From NCBI GenBank assembly GCA_035318925.1, contig DATHDS010000025.1:1-64000 (forward strand): a DNA stretch of 64,000 nucleotides, in the 5' to 3' direction. Below the pieces are notes generated by a model, which was not told the origin of the DNA, ran no database searches, and worked only from the letters and a program-made list of their open reading frames with translations. Shown here one piece after another: positions 33,297-46,100 of this stretch; the first letter of the stretch is position 1; each line of letters begins with the position of its first letter. The stretch is from VAXT01 sp035318925. GTDB taxonomy: Bacteria > Actinomycetota > Thermoleophilia > Gaiellales > Gaiellaceae. The position numbers were made by a program, and so were the translations under genes.

Positions 33297-33995
33297 CTAC
33301 CGCCCGGCGGGGCGGAACCGGTAGCCGAAGCCTCGAACCGTTTCGATCGGCGACTCGCCGTCGCGCTTGCCGAGCTTCCGCCGGAGATAGCCGACGTAAA
33401 GCTTCACCTGGTCGCGTGAGACCGAGTCCGGCTCGTCCCAGGCGAGCTCGAGCAGCTGCTCCTGGCTGAGGACCTGATTGGCGTGCCGGACGAAGGCCTC
33501 CAGCACGTTGTACTCGAGCCGCGTCAGCGGGACCTGCTGCCCCTCGACGGAGGCGGTCCGCTGGACGAAGTCGACCTGGAGGAATGAGTCCGTGTACGAG
33601 ACCGGTGAGTCGTCTCGCGGCGCCCGGCGAAGCAGTGCCTCCACGCGGGCGACGAGCTCTTCGCGGTCGAACGGCTTCGTGACGTAGTCGTCGGCCCCTC
33701 CGCGCAGGCCGCGGACGCGATCGGACTCCGAGTCGCGGGCGGTCAGCATCAGCACCGGCACGTCGCTCAGGTCCCGGATGCGCTCGAGCAGCTCCCAGCC
33801 GTCGAGGTCGGGCATCGTCACGTCGAGGAGGACGAGGTCGTGGTTTCCCTTGTGAAAGGCACGCAGCGCAGCGCGGCCATCGGCCTGATCGTCGACCTCG
33901 TATCCGGCCCGCTCCAGGACGAGCCGCAGAAGAGCCCGGATGTCCTCGTCGTCGTCGACGACCAGGAGCTGAGGCCTGGTTCCGGCCGGATTCAT
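33297..33995 (-). CDS. OmpR/PhoB-family response regulator
   Basis: The 232-residue protein has a receiver (LLVVDDDEDIR; phosphoacceptor in VLLDVTMPDLDGWEL; lysine in DDYVTKPFDREEL) and a winged-helix DNA-binding domain (VPLTRLEYNVLEAFVRHANQ, RDQVKLYVGYLRRKLG, ETVRGFGYRF). It binds direct repeats as a dimer when phosphorylated. Its gene is divergent from the giant surface-protein gene, and direct TCATAC repeats at 11-bp spacing lie between them. The kinase at 30995-32476 is the nearest candidate partner. Confidence 0.93.
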   Translation of the reverse strand: MNPAGTRPQLLVVDDDEDIRALLRLVLERAGYEVDDQADGRAALRAFHKGNHDLVLLDVTMPDLDGWELLERIRDLSDVPVLMLTARDSESDRVRGLRGGADDYVTKPFDREELVARVEALLRRAPRDDSPVSYTDSFLQVDFVQRTASVEGQQVPLTRLEYNVLEAFVRHANQVLSQEQLLELAWDEPDSVSRDQVKLYVGYLRRKLGKRDGESPIETVRGFGYRFRPAGR

Positions 33996-34005
33996 CCGTA
34001 GGGCC

Positions 34006-34021
34006 TCACTCGTCCGAGTGA
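34006..34021. promoter_or_regulatory. Palindrome next to the PhoB-type regulator start
   Basis: TCACTCG (34006-34012) and CGAGTGA (34015-34021) are perfect inverted repeats around TC, 10 bp upstream of the regulator's ATG at 33995. It could be an operator for autoregulation or a 5' UTR hairpin. Confidence 0.35.
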
Positions 34022-34031
34022 TTTCGAGGGC

Positions 34032-34048
34032 TCATACGGAATTCATAC
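34032..34048. promoter_or_regulatory. TCATAC direct repeats with 11-bp period
   Basis: TCATAC occurs at 34032-34037 and again at 34043-34048, one helical turn apart, the geometry used by OmpR/PhoB-type dimers. The site lies in the 174-bp divergent region between the PhoB-type regulator (33995) and the giant surface protein (34170). The rest of that region shows nothing else I can name apart from the palindrome at 34006. Confidence 0.45.
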
Positions 34049-34169
34049 CTGCCCGCTGTCCCCCTTCCTACGCGTAAGGGCGAGAACTCGTCTGGAAATG
34101 GCGAGCTTCCACGAGCATCTGCGGCCGGCGAGAGCAGCGTCTCTCGCACAAGACCAGGGACAGTCGTCC

Positions 34170-37100
34170 ATGCGGCGGGCGACGTTCCTCGGCCTGCTCG
34201 CCTGCGTTCTCGCGGCGATCTCGATGACCTCAATCCAGGGAGAGGACGCCTCGTCGCCGACCTTGCTCGGCCGGGCGCTTCACCTCGACGCCCTCGGCGC
34301 CCCCAGGCCCGATGCGCCGCTCGCCCGGCGCACTGCCCCGGGCGTCGACGTGCGGATCGATCGCCGGGGGTTCGAGGTCGCCGGCCCGAAGACGCTCGTC
34401 TCGCTCAACGGCCTCGACACCGGCAAGGCCGGCTGGGCGCGCTATGCCCGCGGCGCTTCCCGCCGAACCTCCTTCGGCCGCGAGACGATCGTCGTTGCCC
34501 CGCAGAAGACCGAGCAGTTCCTGACCGTCGATCAGCGGCAAGGACCTAAGACCTGGCGCTGGCGGCTCGCGGCCGGGGAGCTCCAGCCAATCGTTGGCGA
34601 TGACGGTGCTGTTGGGCTGTGGTCCGGACATGCGCTTGCCAGCGTCCACGTCGATCCGGTGGCGCTTCTGGACACGGCTGGCCACGACGTCACACCCAGC
34701 GGCCTTCGGTGGTCGCTAGCGCGCGACCGGCGCGGCTGGCTGCTTGAGCTTCGTGTTGACGACGCGCACCTGCCATTGCCGTACGTAATCGACCCGGCGA
34801 TCACCTACGTTGCCGCCGGCGGTGGAAACAACGCCGGGGGTGCGACGACTCTCGTGATCACGAAGCCTGCGGGCGTCGTCGAGAACAACCTCTTGGTCGC
34901 GCAGGTCACGGTTCGTGGCGGTACTGGAATCGGAGCGATCACCTCCCCGGGCTGGACCTCGACCGCGCCGGGATGGGCGACGCTGCGTCAGGACTACACC
35001 AACGTGAATGCCAGCCAGACGTTCTGGAAGGTTGCCGGCGCAGCGGAGCCCGCCACATACACGTGGAGCTGGGGCGCGACGTCGGCCAAGGCGTCGGGCG
35101 GAATCATCGCGCTCAAGGGAGTGGACAACGCCGCGCCCGTCGACCAGTTCGGCGGCTCCATGAACGGGACGAGCACGACGAACATCCTTGCGCCCTCGAT
35201 CACGACGCAGACGGCCAACACGATGCTGATCGGCCTCTTCGGGAGCACGAGCAGTCCGTCGACGAACGTCACTCCCCCAGCGTCGATGACCGAGCGTTAC
35301 GAAGATGCGTCGACGAGCGGCGTGAGCACGAGGAACGAGGGTGCCACCGAGCCGTTCGCCGCGGTCGGCGCAACCGGGACGAGAACCGCGACAACGGATC
35401 AGATCGGTTCATCGATCGGCCAGTTGATCGCCCTCAAGCTCGACACCACGAACCCGACCGGCTCGGTCACCGCTCCTGCAGCCGCGGCCATCGTGCGCGG
35501 GAACGCGGTCACCGTCTCCTCCGACTCCGCCGACGGCGGCTCCGGCGTCGCGAATGCGCAGTTCCAGCGCTCGCCGGCCGGCGCCGGAGTCTGGACGAAC
35601 ATCGTCGCTGCCGACACGACGAGCCCCTATTCGGTCGCCTGGGATACGACGGCCGTTGCGGACGGGCTCTACGACCTGCGCGTCGTGACGACCGACAACG
35701 CAGCCAACACGTTTACCTCGGCCCTGATCACAAACGTGCGCGTCGACAACACGAACCCGACGGGCGCAGTCACGGCTCCGGCCGCAAGCGCCAACGTGCG
35801 AGGCAACGCGGTGACGGTGAGCTCGAACTCCCTGGACGGCGGCTCGGGCGTTGCAAACGCGCAGTTCCAGCGCTCCCCGGCCGGCGGCGGCGTCTGGACG
35901 AACATCGGCGCCGCCGACACGACCAGCCCCTACTCGGTTGCTTGGGACACGACCGCGGTCGCCGACGGTCTCTACGACCTGCGCGTGATCACGACCGACA
36001 ACGCCGGAAACACCTTCACGTCCGCGCTGATTACGAACGTGCGCGTCGACAACACGAACCCGACCGGTTCCGTGACCGCTCCTGCCGCTTCAGCCAACGT
36101 AACCGGAAACGCGGTCACGGTCAGCTCGAACTCCCTGGACGGCGGCTCGGGCGTCGCGAACGCGCAGTTCCAGCGCTCGCCGGCCGGCGGCGGCGTCTGG
36201 ACGAACATCGGCGCCGCCGACACGACCAGCCCCTACTCGGTTGCCTGGGACACGACGGCGGTTGCCGACGGGCTCTACGACCTGCGCGTGATCACGACCG
36301 ACAACGCCGGAAACACCTTCACCTCTGCCCTGATCACGAACGTGCGCGTCGACAACACGAACCCGACGGGCGCAGTCACAGCTCCCGCAGCCTCCGCCAA
36401 CGTGCGCGGGAACGCAGTCACTGTCTCCTCCGACTCTGCGGACGGCGGATCCGGCGTCGCGAACGCCCAGTTCCAGCGCTCCCCGGCAGGCGGCGGTGTC
36501 TGGACGACGATCTCGATCGACAACTCGAGCCCCTACTCCATCGCCTGGGATACGACGGCCGTAGCGGACGGCCTCTACGACCTTCGTGTGATCACCACCG
36601 ACAACGTGGGCAAGACGTTCACGAGCGCGCTGATTACGAACGTACGGGTGGACAACACGAACCCGACCGGCTCGCTCACGGCACCGGCATCAGCAGCGAT
36701 CGTGCGCGGGAACGCGGTCACGGTGAGCTCGAACTCCCTCGACGGCGGCTCGGGCGTCGCCTCGGCGGCATTCCAGCGCTCCCCAGCCGGTGTCGGTGTC
36801 TGGACGACGATCTCGACCGACAACTCGAGCCCCTACTCCATCGCCTGGGACACGACGGCAGTTGCGGACGGCCTCTATGACCTGCGCGTGATCACGACCG
36901 ACAACGCCGGAAACACGTTCACGAGCGGGCTCGTCACGAACGTGCGCGTCGACAACACGAACCCGACCGGTTCCGTGACCGCTCCTGCAGCCTCGGCCAA
37001 CGTCACCGGAAACGCGGTCACGGTCAGCTCGAACTCCCTGGACGGCGGCTCGGGCGTCGCGAACGCGCAGTTCCAGCGCTCCCCGGCCGGCGGCGGCACC

Positions 37101-40100
37101 TGGACGAACATCGGCGCTGCCGACACGACCAGCCCCTACTCGGTTGCTTGGGACACAACCGCTGTTGCGGACGGGCTCTACGACCTGCAGGTGATCACGA
37201 CCGACAACGCGGGCAACACCTTTACCTCCCCGCTCATCACCAACGTGCGGGTCGACAATACGAACCCGACCGGCTCGGTCACCGCTCCTGCATCTTCCGC
37301 CAATGTGCGCGGAGCGGCCGTTACCGTCTCCTCTGACTCCGCGGACGCAGGATCGGGGGTTGCCAACGCGCAGTTCCAGCGCTCCCCGGCCGGCGCCGGC
37401 GTCTGGACGAACATCGGCGCTGCCGACACGACCAGCCCCTACTCGGTCGCCTGGGATACCACCTCTCTCGCCGACGGCCTTTACGACCTGCGCGTGATCA
37501 CCACCGACAACGTCGGTAAGACGTTCACGAGCGCGCTCGTCACTAACGTGCGCGTCGACAACACAAACCCGACCGGCGCGGTGACCGGACCGGCGTCGGG
37601 GGTCACTGTGCGCGGGAATGCGGTCACCGTCACCTCCGACTCGGCAGACGGAGGCTCGGGCGTCGCGAACGCGCAGTTCCAGCGCTCCCCGGCCGGCGGC
37701 GGCGTCTGGACGAACATCGGCGCTGCCGATACGACCAGCCCCTACTCGGTTGCTTGGGACACGACCGCTGTTGCGGACGGGCTGTACGACTTGCGCGTCG
37801 TGACCACCGATAGTGCGGGCAACACCTTTAACTCGGCGTTCGTCACGAACGTGCGCGTCGACAACACGAATCCGACCGGCTCCGTGACGGCGCCCGCCGC
37901 GTCCGCCAACGTCCGGGGAGCCGCTGTGACCGTCTCGTCGGACTCGGCTGACGGCGGCTCCGGCGTCGCGAATGCGCAGTTCCAGCGCTCGCCGGCCGGT
38001 GGCGGCGTCTGGACGAACATCGGTGCCGCCGATACGACCAGCCCGTACTCAGTTGCCTGGGATACCACTGCCCTCGCTGACGGGCTCTACGACCTGCGCG
38101 TGATCACGACCGACAACGTCGGGAACACCTTTACCTCCGCGCTCGTCACGAACGTGCGCGTCGACAACACGAACCCGACCGGCTCGATCACCGCACCTGC
38201 CGCGAGCGCGAACGTGCGCGGGGTGGTCGTGACCGTCTCCTCCAACTCGGCCGATGGCGGCTCGGGCGTGCAGCAGGCGGACTTCCAGCGCTCCCCGGCC
38301 GGCGCCGGCACCTGGACGACGATCGCGACCGACAACTCGAGTCCGTACTCGGTCGCCTGGGATACGACGGCGGTTGCCGACGGGCTCTACGACCTGCGCG
38401 GCGTGACGACCGACAACGCAGGTAACACCTTTACCTCCGCGCTCGTCACGAACGTGCGCGTCGACAACACGAACCCGACCGGCTCGATCACAGCTCCCGC
38501 AGCCTCGGCCAATGTTCGGGGGGCGGCGGTCACGGTCAGCTCGAACTCCGCGGATGGAGGCTCGGGTGTGCAGCAGGCGGACTTCCAGCGCTCGCCCGCG
38601 GGCGCGGGCACCTGGACGACGATCGCGACCGACAACTCGAGTCCGTACTCGGTCGCCTGGGCTACGACGGCGGTTGCCGACGGGCTCTACGACCTGCGCG
38701 TCGTGACGACCGACAACGCCGGCAACAGCTTGACCTCGGTCCTCGTCACGAACGTGCGCGTGGACAACACGAACCCGAGCGGCTCGGTCACCGCACCTGC
38801 TGCGAGCGCGAACGTGAACGGGGCGGCGGTCACGGTCAGCTCGAACTCCGCGGATGGAGGCTCGGGCGTCGCGAACGCGCAGTTCCAGCGCTCCCCGGCC
38901 GGCAGCGGCGTCTGGACGAACATCGGCGCCGCCGACACGACCAGCCCCTACTCGGTTGCCTGGGACACGACGGCGGTTGCCGACGGGCTCTACGACCTGC
39001 GCGTCGTGACGACCGACAACGCCGGCAACAGCTTGACCTCGGTCCTCGTCACGAACGTGCGCGTGGACAACACGAACCCGACCGGCTCGGTCACGGCGCC
39101 GGGCGCCGGTGCGAACGTGACCGGCAACGCAGTGCCAGTCTCCTCCGACTCGGCAGACGGCGGCTCCGGCGTTGCCAGCGCTCAGTTCCAGCGCTCGCCG
39201 GCAGGTGCCGGCGTCTGGACGACGATCGCCACCGACAACTCGAGCCCCTACTCGGTCGCCTGGGACACGACTGCTCTCGCGGACGGCAGCTACGACCTAC
39301 GCCTGATCACCACTGACAACGCCGGCAACACGTTCACGAGCGCCGTCCGAACGGTGACGGTCGACAACAGCGCACCCGCGGCGCCGGCTCTCTCGTTCGA
39401 CAGCTTCACGAACGCGTCGGCGACGGGCTCGACGGTCTACTATCGGACCGGCGTCGCCGGCGGCTTCACGGTCACCGGGACGGCTTCGGATCCGCAGTCC
39501 GGCCTCGACTACCTGACGTTCCCAGGCCTGGGCTCGGGCTGGACGGGCGGCGGCGCCGACATGAGCGCGCCCTACAACGGCGTCTACACGTTCAACACGA
39601 GCGCAAACGATCCGACGGAGCCGAACGACGTCACCGCGACGAACAACGTCGGGATCACATCGAGCCCGGCGAGCTTCACCGTCACGCCAGACTCGTTGGC
39701 TCCAGTCAGCTCCATCCTCTGCGACGGCGGCACGTGCGCCGGTGGCTGGTACACGAGCGCGGTCTCGGTCAGCCTCTCGGCGAACGACGGCGGCTCTGGC
39801 CTCCAGGAGATCCGTTTCACGACCGACGGCACCGACCCCAGCCCGATCAACGGCAGCGTCTACGCCACGCCGTTCAGCGTCCCGGCTACGATGACTGTCA
39901 AGTTCCGCTCGTACGACACGGTCGGTAACGAGGAGGCCGTCGCCTCGCAGCTCGTCCGCATCGACACGAGCGCTCCGAGCGCTCCGAGCCTCACGCTCAG
40001 CGAGAGCCCGGCCTCTGGGAACCAGCACGTCTCCGGCGCGACCCTCTACTACAACCCGCAGGGCGGAAACTCCGGCAGCTTCACCGTCGACGCTTCGGCG

Positions 40101-43100
40101 AGCGACGCCCAGTCGGGGATCGAGAAGGTCACGTTCCCGGCCCTCACAGGCATGACGGGCGGCGGAGACGACACGTCGAGCCCGTACCAGGGCTTCTACA
40201 GCTGGACTGCGAGCACCACCGGTTCGGGAGCGCAGACGGTCACTGCCCGCAACAACGCGGCCCTCACGTCGAGCGCCAACTTCACGGTCACGCCCGATAC
40301 GACCGCGCCGGGCAGCCAGACCGCCACGCTCGTCGGCGGCCTGTACTACACGAGCGCCTCGGTCGCCTTCACGACCGGTGACGGCAGCGACTCCGGAGCC
40401 GGGCTCAACACGTCGAGCGGTCTCGTCGAGCGCGCCTCGGCAACACTCTCGAACGGCACCTGCACGGGCGGCTTCTCCTCCTTCGGTGGCTCGTATTCGA
40501 GCCCCGACTCGAGCGTCGTTTCCGGCAACTGCTACCGCTACCGCTTCACGATCGCCGACAACGTCGGCAACGTCTCCATCGCAGTCGTCACCGCCGATGC
40601 GAAGGTCGACACCTCGGCCCCGACCGGGACGATGGGCGACCCAGGCGCGAACCTCCGCGGCACGGTCGCGCTGACCTCCACGAACGGGGATCCCGAGTCG
40701 GGCGTCGCGACGGTCACCTACCAGCACTCGCCGGCCGGCCAGAACACGTGGACGGCCAACGCAGCCAGCTGGGACACGACGGGAGTCGCCGACGGGCTTT
40801 ACGACCTGCGCGTGACGGTCACCAACAATGCCGGAACGACGACGAACTCGGCGATTGTCGCGAACCGCCGTATCGACAACACGGCGCCGAGCGCGAGCAT
40901 GGACGATCCCGGAAGCCCCCTCTCGGAAACCGTCACGCTCACCTCGACGGCGAGCGACGTCAGCGGCTCGGGCCTCGACACCGCGACCTTCCAGTACTCC
41001 TACCAGGGCACGGGCCCGTGGACGACGATCGGCACGGATTCGAGCGCGCCCTTCAGCGTCGACTGGGACACGACCGCCGGCCTCGACGGGCGCTACAACC
41101 TGCGGGTGATCGCCTCCGACGTGGCAGGCAACTCGACGACGTCCTCCACGGTCACCAACCGCAAGATCCAAAACCTCCCGCCGCTCGTCAACATCACGGC
41201 ACCCGGGAACTACATCAACGCGGCCTCTCCAAGCCCGTTCACGATCACGACGACGACAGAAACCCCGCAGTTCGCCGCCGACAACGTCGAATTCTTCCGG
41301 TGCACGGATGGAAGCGCGAACTGCTCGACGGGCATCTTCGCTTCGATCGGCGTTGATTTCACGAGCCCGTATACGGCATCTTGGGCGCAGGCCTCTGAGC
41401 CCGAAGGGAACCGGACGCTGAAGGCAGTCGTCACCGACGTCGACGGGGGTACCGGCGAGGACATCTTCAACGTGACGATCGACCGAACGGCGCCGACGGG
41501 CTCGATCACCGGTCCCGGCGGAGGGGCCTACGTCGGCGGGACGACGGTCGCCGTCTCGTCGGACTCGGCCGACACCCTCTCCGGCGTCGGCCAGGTCGTC
41601 TTCCAGCGCTCGCCGGCCGGTCAGAACATCTGGGCTGCGATCGCCACCGACACCACGCTGCCCTATTCGGTGAACTGGGACACGACGTCGCTCTCGGACG
41701 GTGCCTTCGACCTGCGTGCGGTCACGACGGACCTCGCGGGGAACTCCTTCAACGGCCCGGTGCGAACGGTCAACGTCGACAACACCGGCCCGACGGCGAC
41801 CCAAGACGACCCGGGCGCGAACCTGCGCGCGCGCGCGACCCTCAGCAGCTCCTCCTCAGACCCCGCCGGCATCGCGCAGGTCGTCTTCCAGCGCTCCGCC
41901 GCCGGCCAGAGCACCTGGACCCCGATCGCCACCGATACGACCTTCCCGTACTCGACGAGCTTCGACACGACCGCCGTCGCCGACGGCCTCTACGACTTCC
42001 GAATCGTCGCCACCGACAGCGTCGGCAACCCGACGAGCTCAGCACCGGTCGTAAACCGCAGGGTCGACAACACCTCGCCCAGCGCCACCATGACGAGCCC
42101 CGGCGCCAACATCCGCGCGACGGTCTCCCTCGGCTCGACGACGAGCGATAGCGGCTCCGGCATGGCAAGCGTCCGCTACGAGCGCTCGCCGGCGGGGCAG
42201 AACACCTGGACCGCGATCGGCACCTCGAGCACGTCGCCCTACTCGCTGAACTTCGACTCGACCGCGGTCGGCGACGGCCTCTACGACCTGCGCGCTGTCG
42301 CAACCGACGTCGCCGGCAACTCGACGACCTCCGCTGCCGTCACCGGCATCCGCGTCGACAACACGCCGCCGGACGCGACGATGAACGACCCCGGCGCGAA
42401 CATCGGCGGGACGATCGGGCTGACTTCAACGACGAGCGACGGCGGCTCGGGAATCAACACGGTCACGTACCAGTACTCGCAGGCCGGCCAGGCGAGTTGG
42501 ACGACGACTCCTGCGAGCTGGAACACGACGCTCCTCGGTGACGGCCTCTATGACCTGCGGGTAATCGCGACCGACAACGCCGGCAACTCGACGACCTCAG
42601 CCGTCGTCGCCGACCGGCGCGTCGACAACGGAGCGCCCACGATCTCGATCTCCCAGCCCGGCACATATGTCAACGGCAGCGACGCCGACCCATTCACGGT
42701 CACCGCCTCGAGCCCGGACACCGATCTCGCCAACGTCCAGTTCTTCGCCTGCGACAATGCGAGCGCGAACTGCTCGGCCGGCAACTGGGTGCTGCTCGGG
42801 ACCGACACGAGCGCCCCGTACAGCGCGGCGTGGGTGCTTCCCGGAGCCGACGGCAACCGGGCCCTGCGCGCGCTCGCCACCGACCTCGCGTCGAACGCCG
42901 GACAGGCCATTCACAACGTTCTCGTCGACCGCGCGGCTCCGAGCGGCGGATCGGTCTCCTACCTCGACGGCTACGACACGACCGGCTCGCTGGCGATCAC
43001 GACCTCGAACGGCACCGACTCGGGCTCGGGCGTGGACGCCGCCTCGGGCGTCATCCAGCGCGACGCGGTCGCACTCGCCGCCGGCGCTTGCGACACGTTC

Positions 43101-46100
43101 GCGGGCTCGTGGACGAGCGTGACGAGCCCGGACTCGGTCGCCTCGGGCAACTGCTACGCCTACCGCTATCGGATCGCCGACCTCGCCGGCAATGTCGCGA
43201 CCTACCCGTCCGGGAACGTGGCGAAGGTCGACACCTCGGCTCCTTCGGTGCCCAGCATCTCCTTCTCGTCCCTGACGAACGCCGTGACGAGCGGCCAGAC
43301 GGTGTACTTCCGGGCCGGCGTCGCCGGTGGCTTCACGGTCACGGGCTCGTCCAGCGACGGCCAGTCGGGCATCGCCTCCTACGCCTTCCCGGCGCTCGGC
43401 TCCGGCTGGAGCGGCAGCCCGTCGGGCGCGAGCGATGCCTACAGCTTCAGCTCCTCGGCCGCCGATCCGACCGAGCCGTTGAACGTGACGGTGCAGAACA
43501 ACGCGGGTCTCACCTCGAGCCCCGGCGCGTTCACGGTTACGGCGGACGGCACCGCCCCGGTCAGTTCGATCGCCTGCGACAGCAGCGCCTGCTCCGGCGG
43601 CTGGTACACGAGCGCCGTCTCGGTCAGCCTCTCCGCGAGCGACGCCGGCTCTGGCCTCCAGGAGATCCGTTTCACGACCGACGGCACCGACCCGAGCCCG
43701 ATCAACGGCACGGTCTACAGCGCCCCGTTCAGCGTCGGCGTGACGACGACCGTCAAGTTCCGCGCCTACGACCAGCTCGGAAACGAGGAGTCGGTGGGTT
43801 CGCAGCTCGTCCAGGTCGACAGCTCCGCTCCCTCGGCGCCCACGCTCTCCTTCGGGTCCTTCCAGAACGCTGTTCTCGCGGGCGGAGTCATCTGGTACCG
43901 CCCGAGCGCTTCGAGCGGCCAGTTCGCCGTCACCGCGAGCTCGAGCGACTCGGAGTCCGGCATCGCCGGCTACACCTTCCCGGCCCCTGCAACCGGCTGG
44001 TCGCGGTCGATCAGCGGCGCGACCGCCACCTACAGCCACTCCGGCTCGCCATCCAACCCGGTCGAGCCAAACGATGTCAGCGCCCAGAACAACGCCGGTC
44101 TCTCCTCAGCGCCGACGAGCTTCACGGCCGACCCCGACGGCACCGCGCCGCTGAGCTCGATCACCTGCGACGGTGCCGCCTGCTCTGCCGGCTGGTACAC
44201 GAGCTCGGTTTCGGTCAGCCTCTCGGCTAGCGACACCGAGTCAGGCCTCGCCGAGATCCGCTACACGACCGACGGCTCCGATCCAGGCCCCGGCAACGGC
44301 GCGGTCTACTCGGGCGCGTTCAGCGTCGGCACGACGACGACCGTTCGCTACCGCGCCTACGACCAACTCGGGAACGAGGAGGCGATCGGCCAGCAGCTGA
44401 TTCGCATCGACGGAAGCGCGCCAGCAGCACCTGCGCTCAGCCTGAGCGAGAGCCCGGCGAGCCCGAACCAGCACGTCTCGGGCACGACGCTCTACTACAA
44501 CCCGCAGGGCTCGAGCTCCGGCACCTTCACCGTCGATGCCGCGACGAGCGACCCCGGCTCGGGCATCGACCGCGTCAGCTTCGCGGCGCTCACCGGAATG
44601 ACGGGTGGCGGCGACGACACGACGAGCCCATACCAGGCGACCTACGACTGGAGCTCGGGCTCGAGCGCTTCCGGCGCCCAGACCGTCGTCGCGCACAACA
44701 ACGCCGGCCTCACGTCGAGCGCGACCTTCACCGTCACCCCCGACACGACGGCGCCGAGCGGCCAGACGATCGACAACGACGGCGGGCCGTACTACACGAC
44801 GCTCTCCGTATCGCTCACGATCGCGAACGGCTCCGATTCCGGCTCGGGCCTCGACGCCTCGTCTGGGGTCGTCGAGCGCCAGTCCGCGACGCTGACGAGC
44901 GACAGCTGCGTCACGTGGAGCGGCTGGAGCCCGGTCAGCCTCGTCGGCGGGGCGGACACGAGCGTGGTCGCCGGCAACTGCTACCGCTACCGCTACTCGA
45001 TCTCGGACAACGTCGGTAACCAGTCGAGCCCATCCTCGACGAGCGGCACGGCCAAGATCGACACGTCGGCCCCGTCCGCTCCGACCATCTCCTTCTCCGC
45101 GCTGACGAACGCCTCCGTGAGCGGCCAGACGGTCTACTTCCGCTCCGGCGCCGCCGGCGGCTTCACCGTCACGGCCGACTCGAACGACGCCCAGTCGGGC
45201 ATCGATTTCTATGCATTCCCCACGCTCGGGCCGGGTTGGAGCGGCACGACTTCGGGCGCCGCCACGGATTACACGTTCAGCTCGTCGGCCTCCGACCCGG
45301 CCGAGCCGAACAATGTCACTGCCCAGAACAACGCCGGCGTCACCTCGAGCCCCTCGTCGTTCACGGTCACGCCGGACGGCACCGCGCCGGCCAGCTCGAT
45401 CAGCTGCGACAGCGCCGCCTGCGCCGGCAACTGGTACACGAGCTCGGTGTCGGTCGCCCTCTCGGCGAGCGACGCGGCCTCGGGCGTCCAGGAGATCCGC
45501 TACACGACCGACGGCTCGGTTCCAGGCCCGGGCAACGGCACGGTCTACTCGACCCCGTTCAGCCTCGGGGCGACGACGACCGTCAAGTTCCGCGCCTACG
45601 ACCTGGTCGGCAACGCGGAGTCCGTCAACACCCAGCTCGTCCAGATCGACACCTCCGCTCCGGCGGCGCCCGCGCTCACGCTCAGCGAGAGCCCGGCGAG
45701 CGCCAAGCAGTACGTCTCGGGGACGACGCTCTTCTACAACCCGCAGGGCGCAAACGCAGGCAACTTCACGGTCGACGCGGCGACAAGCGACGCACAGTCC
45801 GGCATCGACCATGTCGCGTTCCCGGCACTCGGCGGAATGACCGGCGGCGGCAACGATTCCTCGAGCCCGTATCAGGGCAGCTACTCCTGGACGAGCGCGA
45901 GCGGCGCCTCCGGAGCGCAGACCGTGACCGCGCACAACAATGCCGGTCTCACGAGCAGCGCGAGCTTCGCCGTCACGCCTGACACGGCTCCCCCGACGGG
46001 CGGCTCGGTCGACTACGTGGACGGATATGCCGTCGGCTCGGTCACGATCACGACGGCCGACGGCGCCGACGCGCTCTCCGGTGTCGATGCTGCCTCCGGC

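Noticed and set aside
35442..39362. Regular repeats that might suggest a CRISPR-like or satellite array
   Set aside because: Units are about 300 bp, in frame, and encode a clear Ig-like fold; there are no short repeats with unique spacers.
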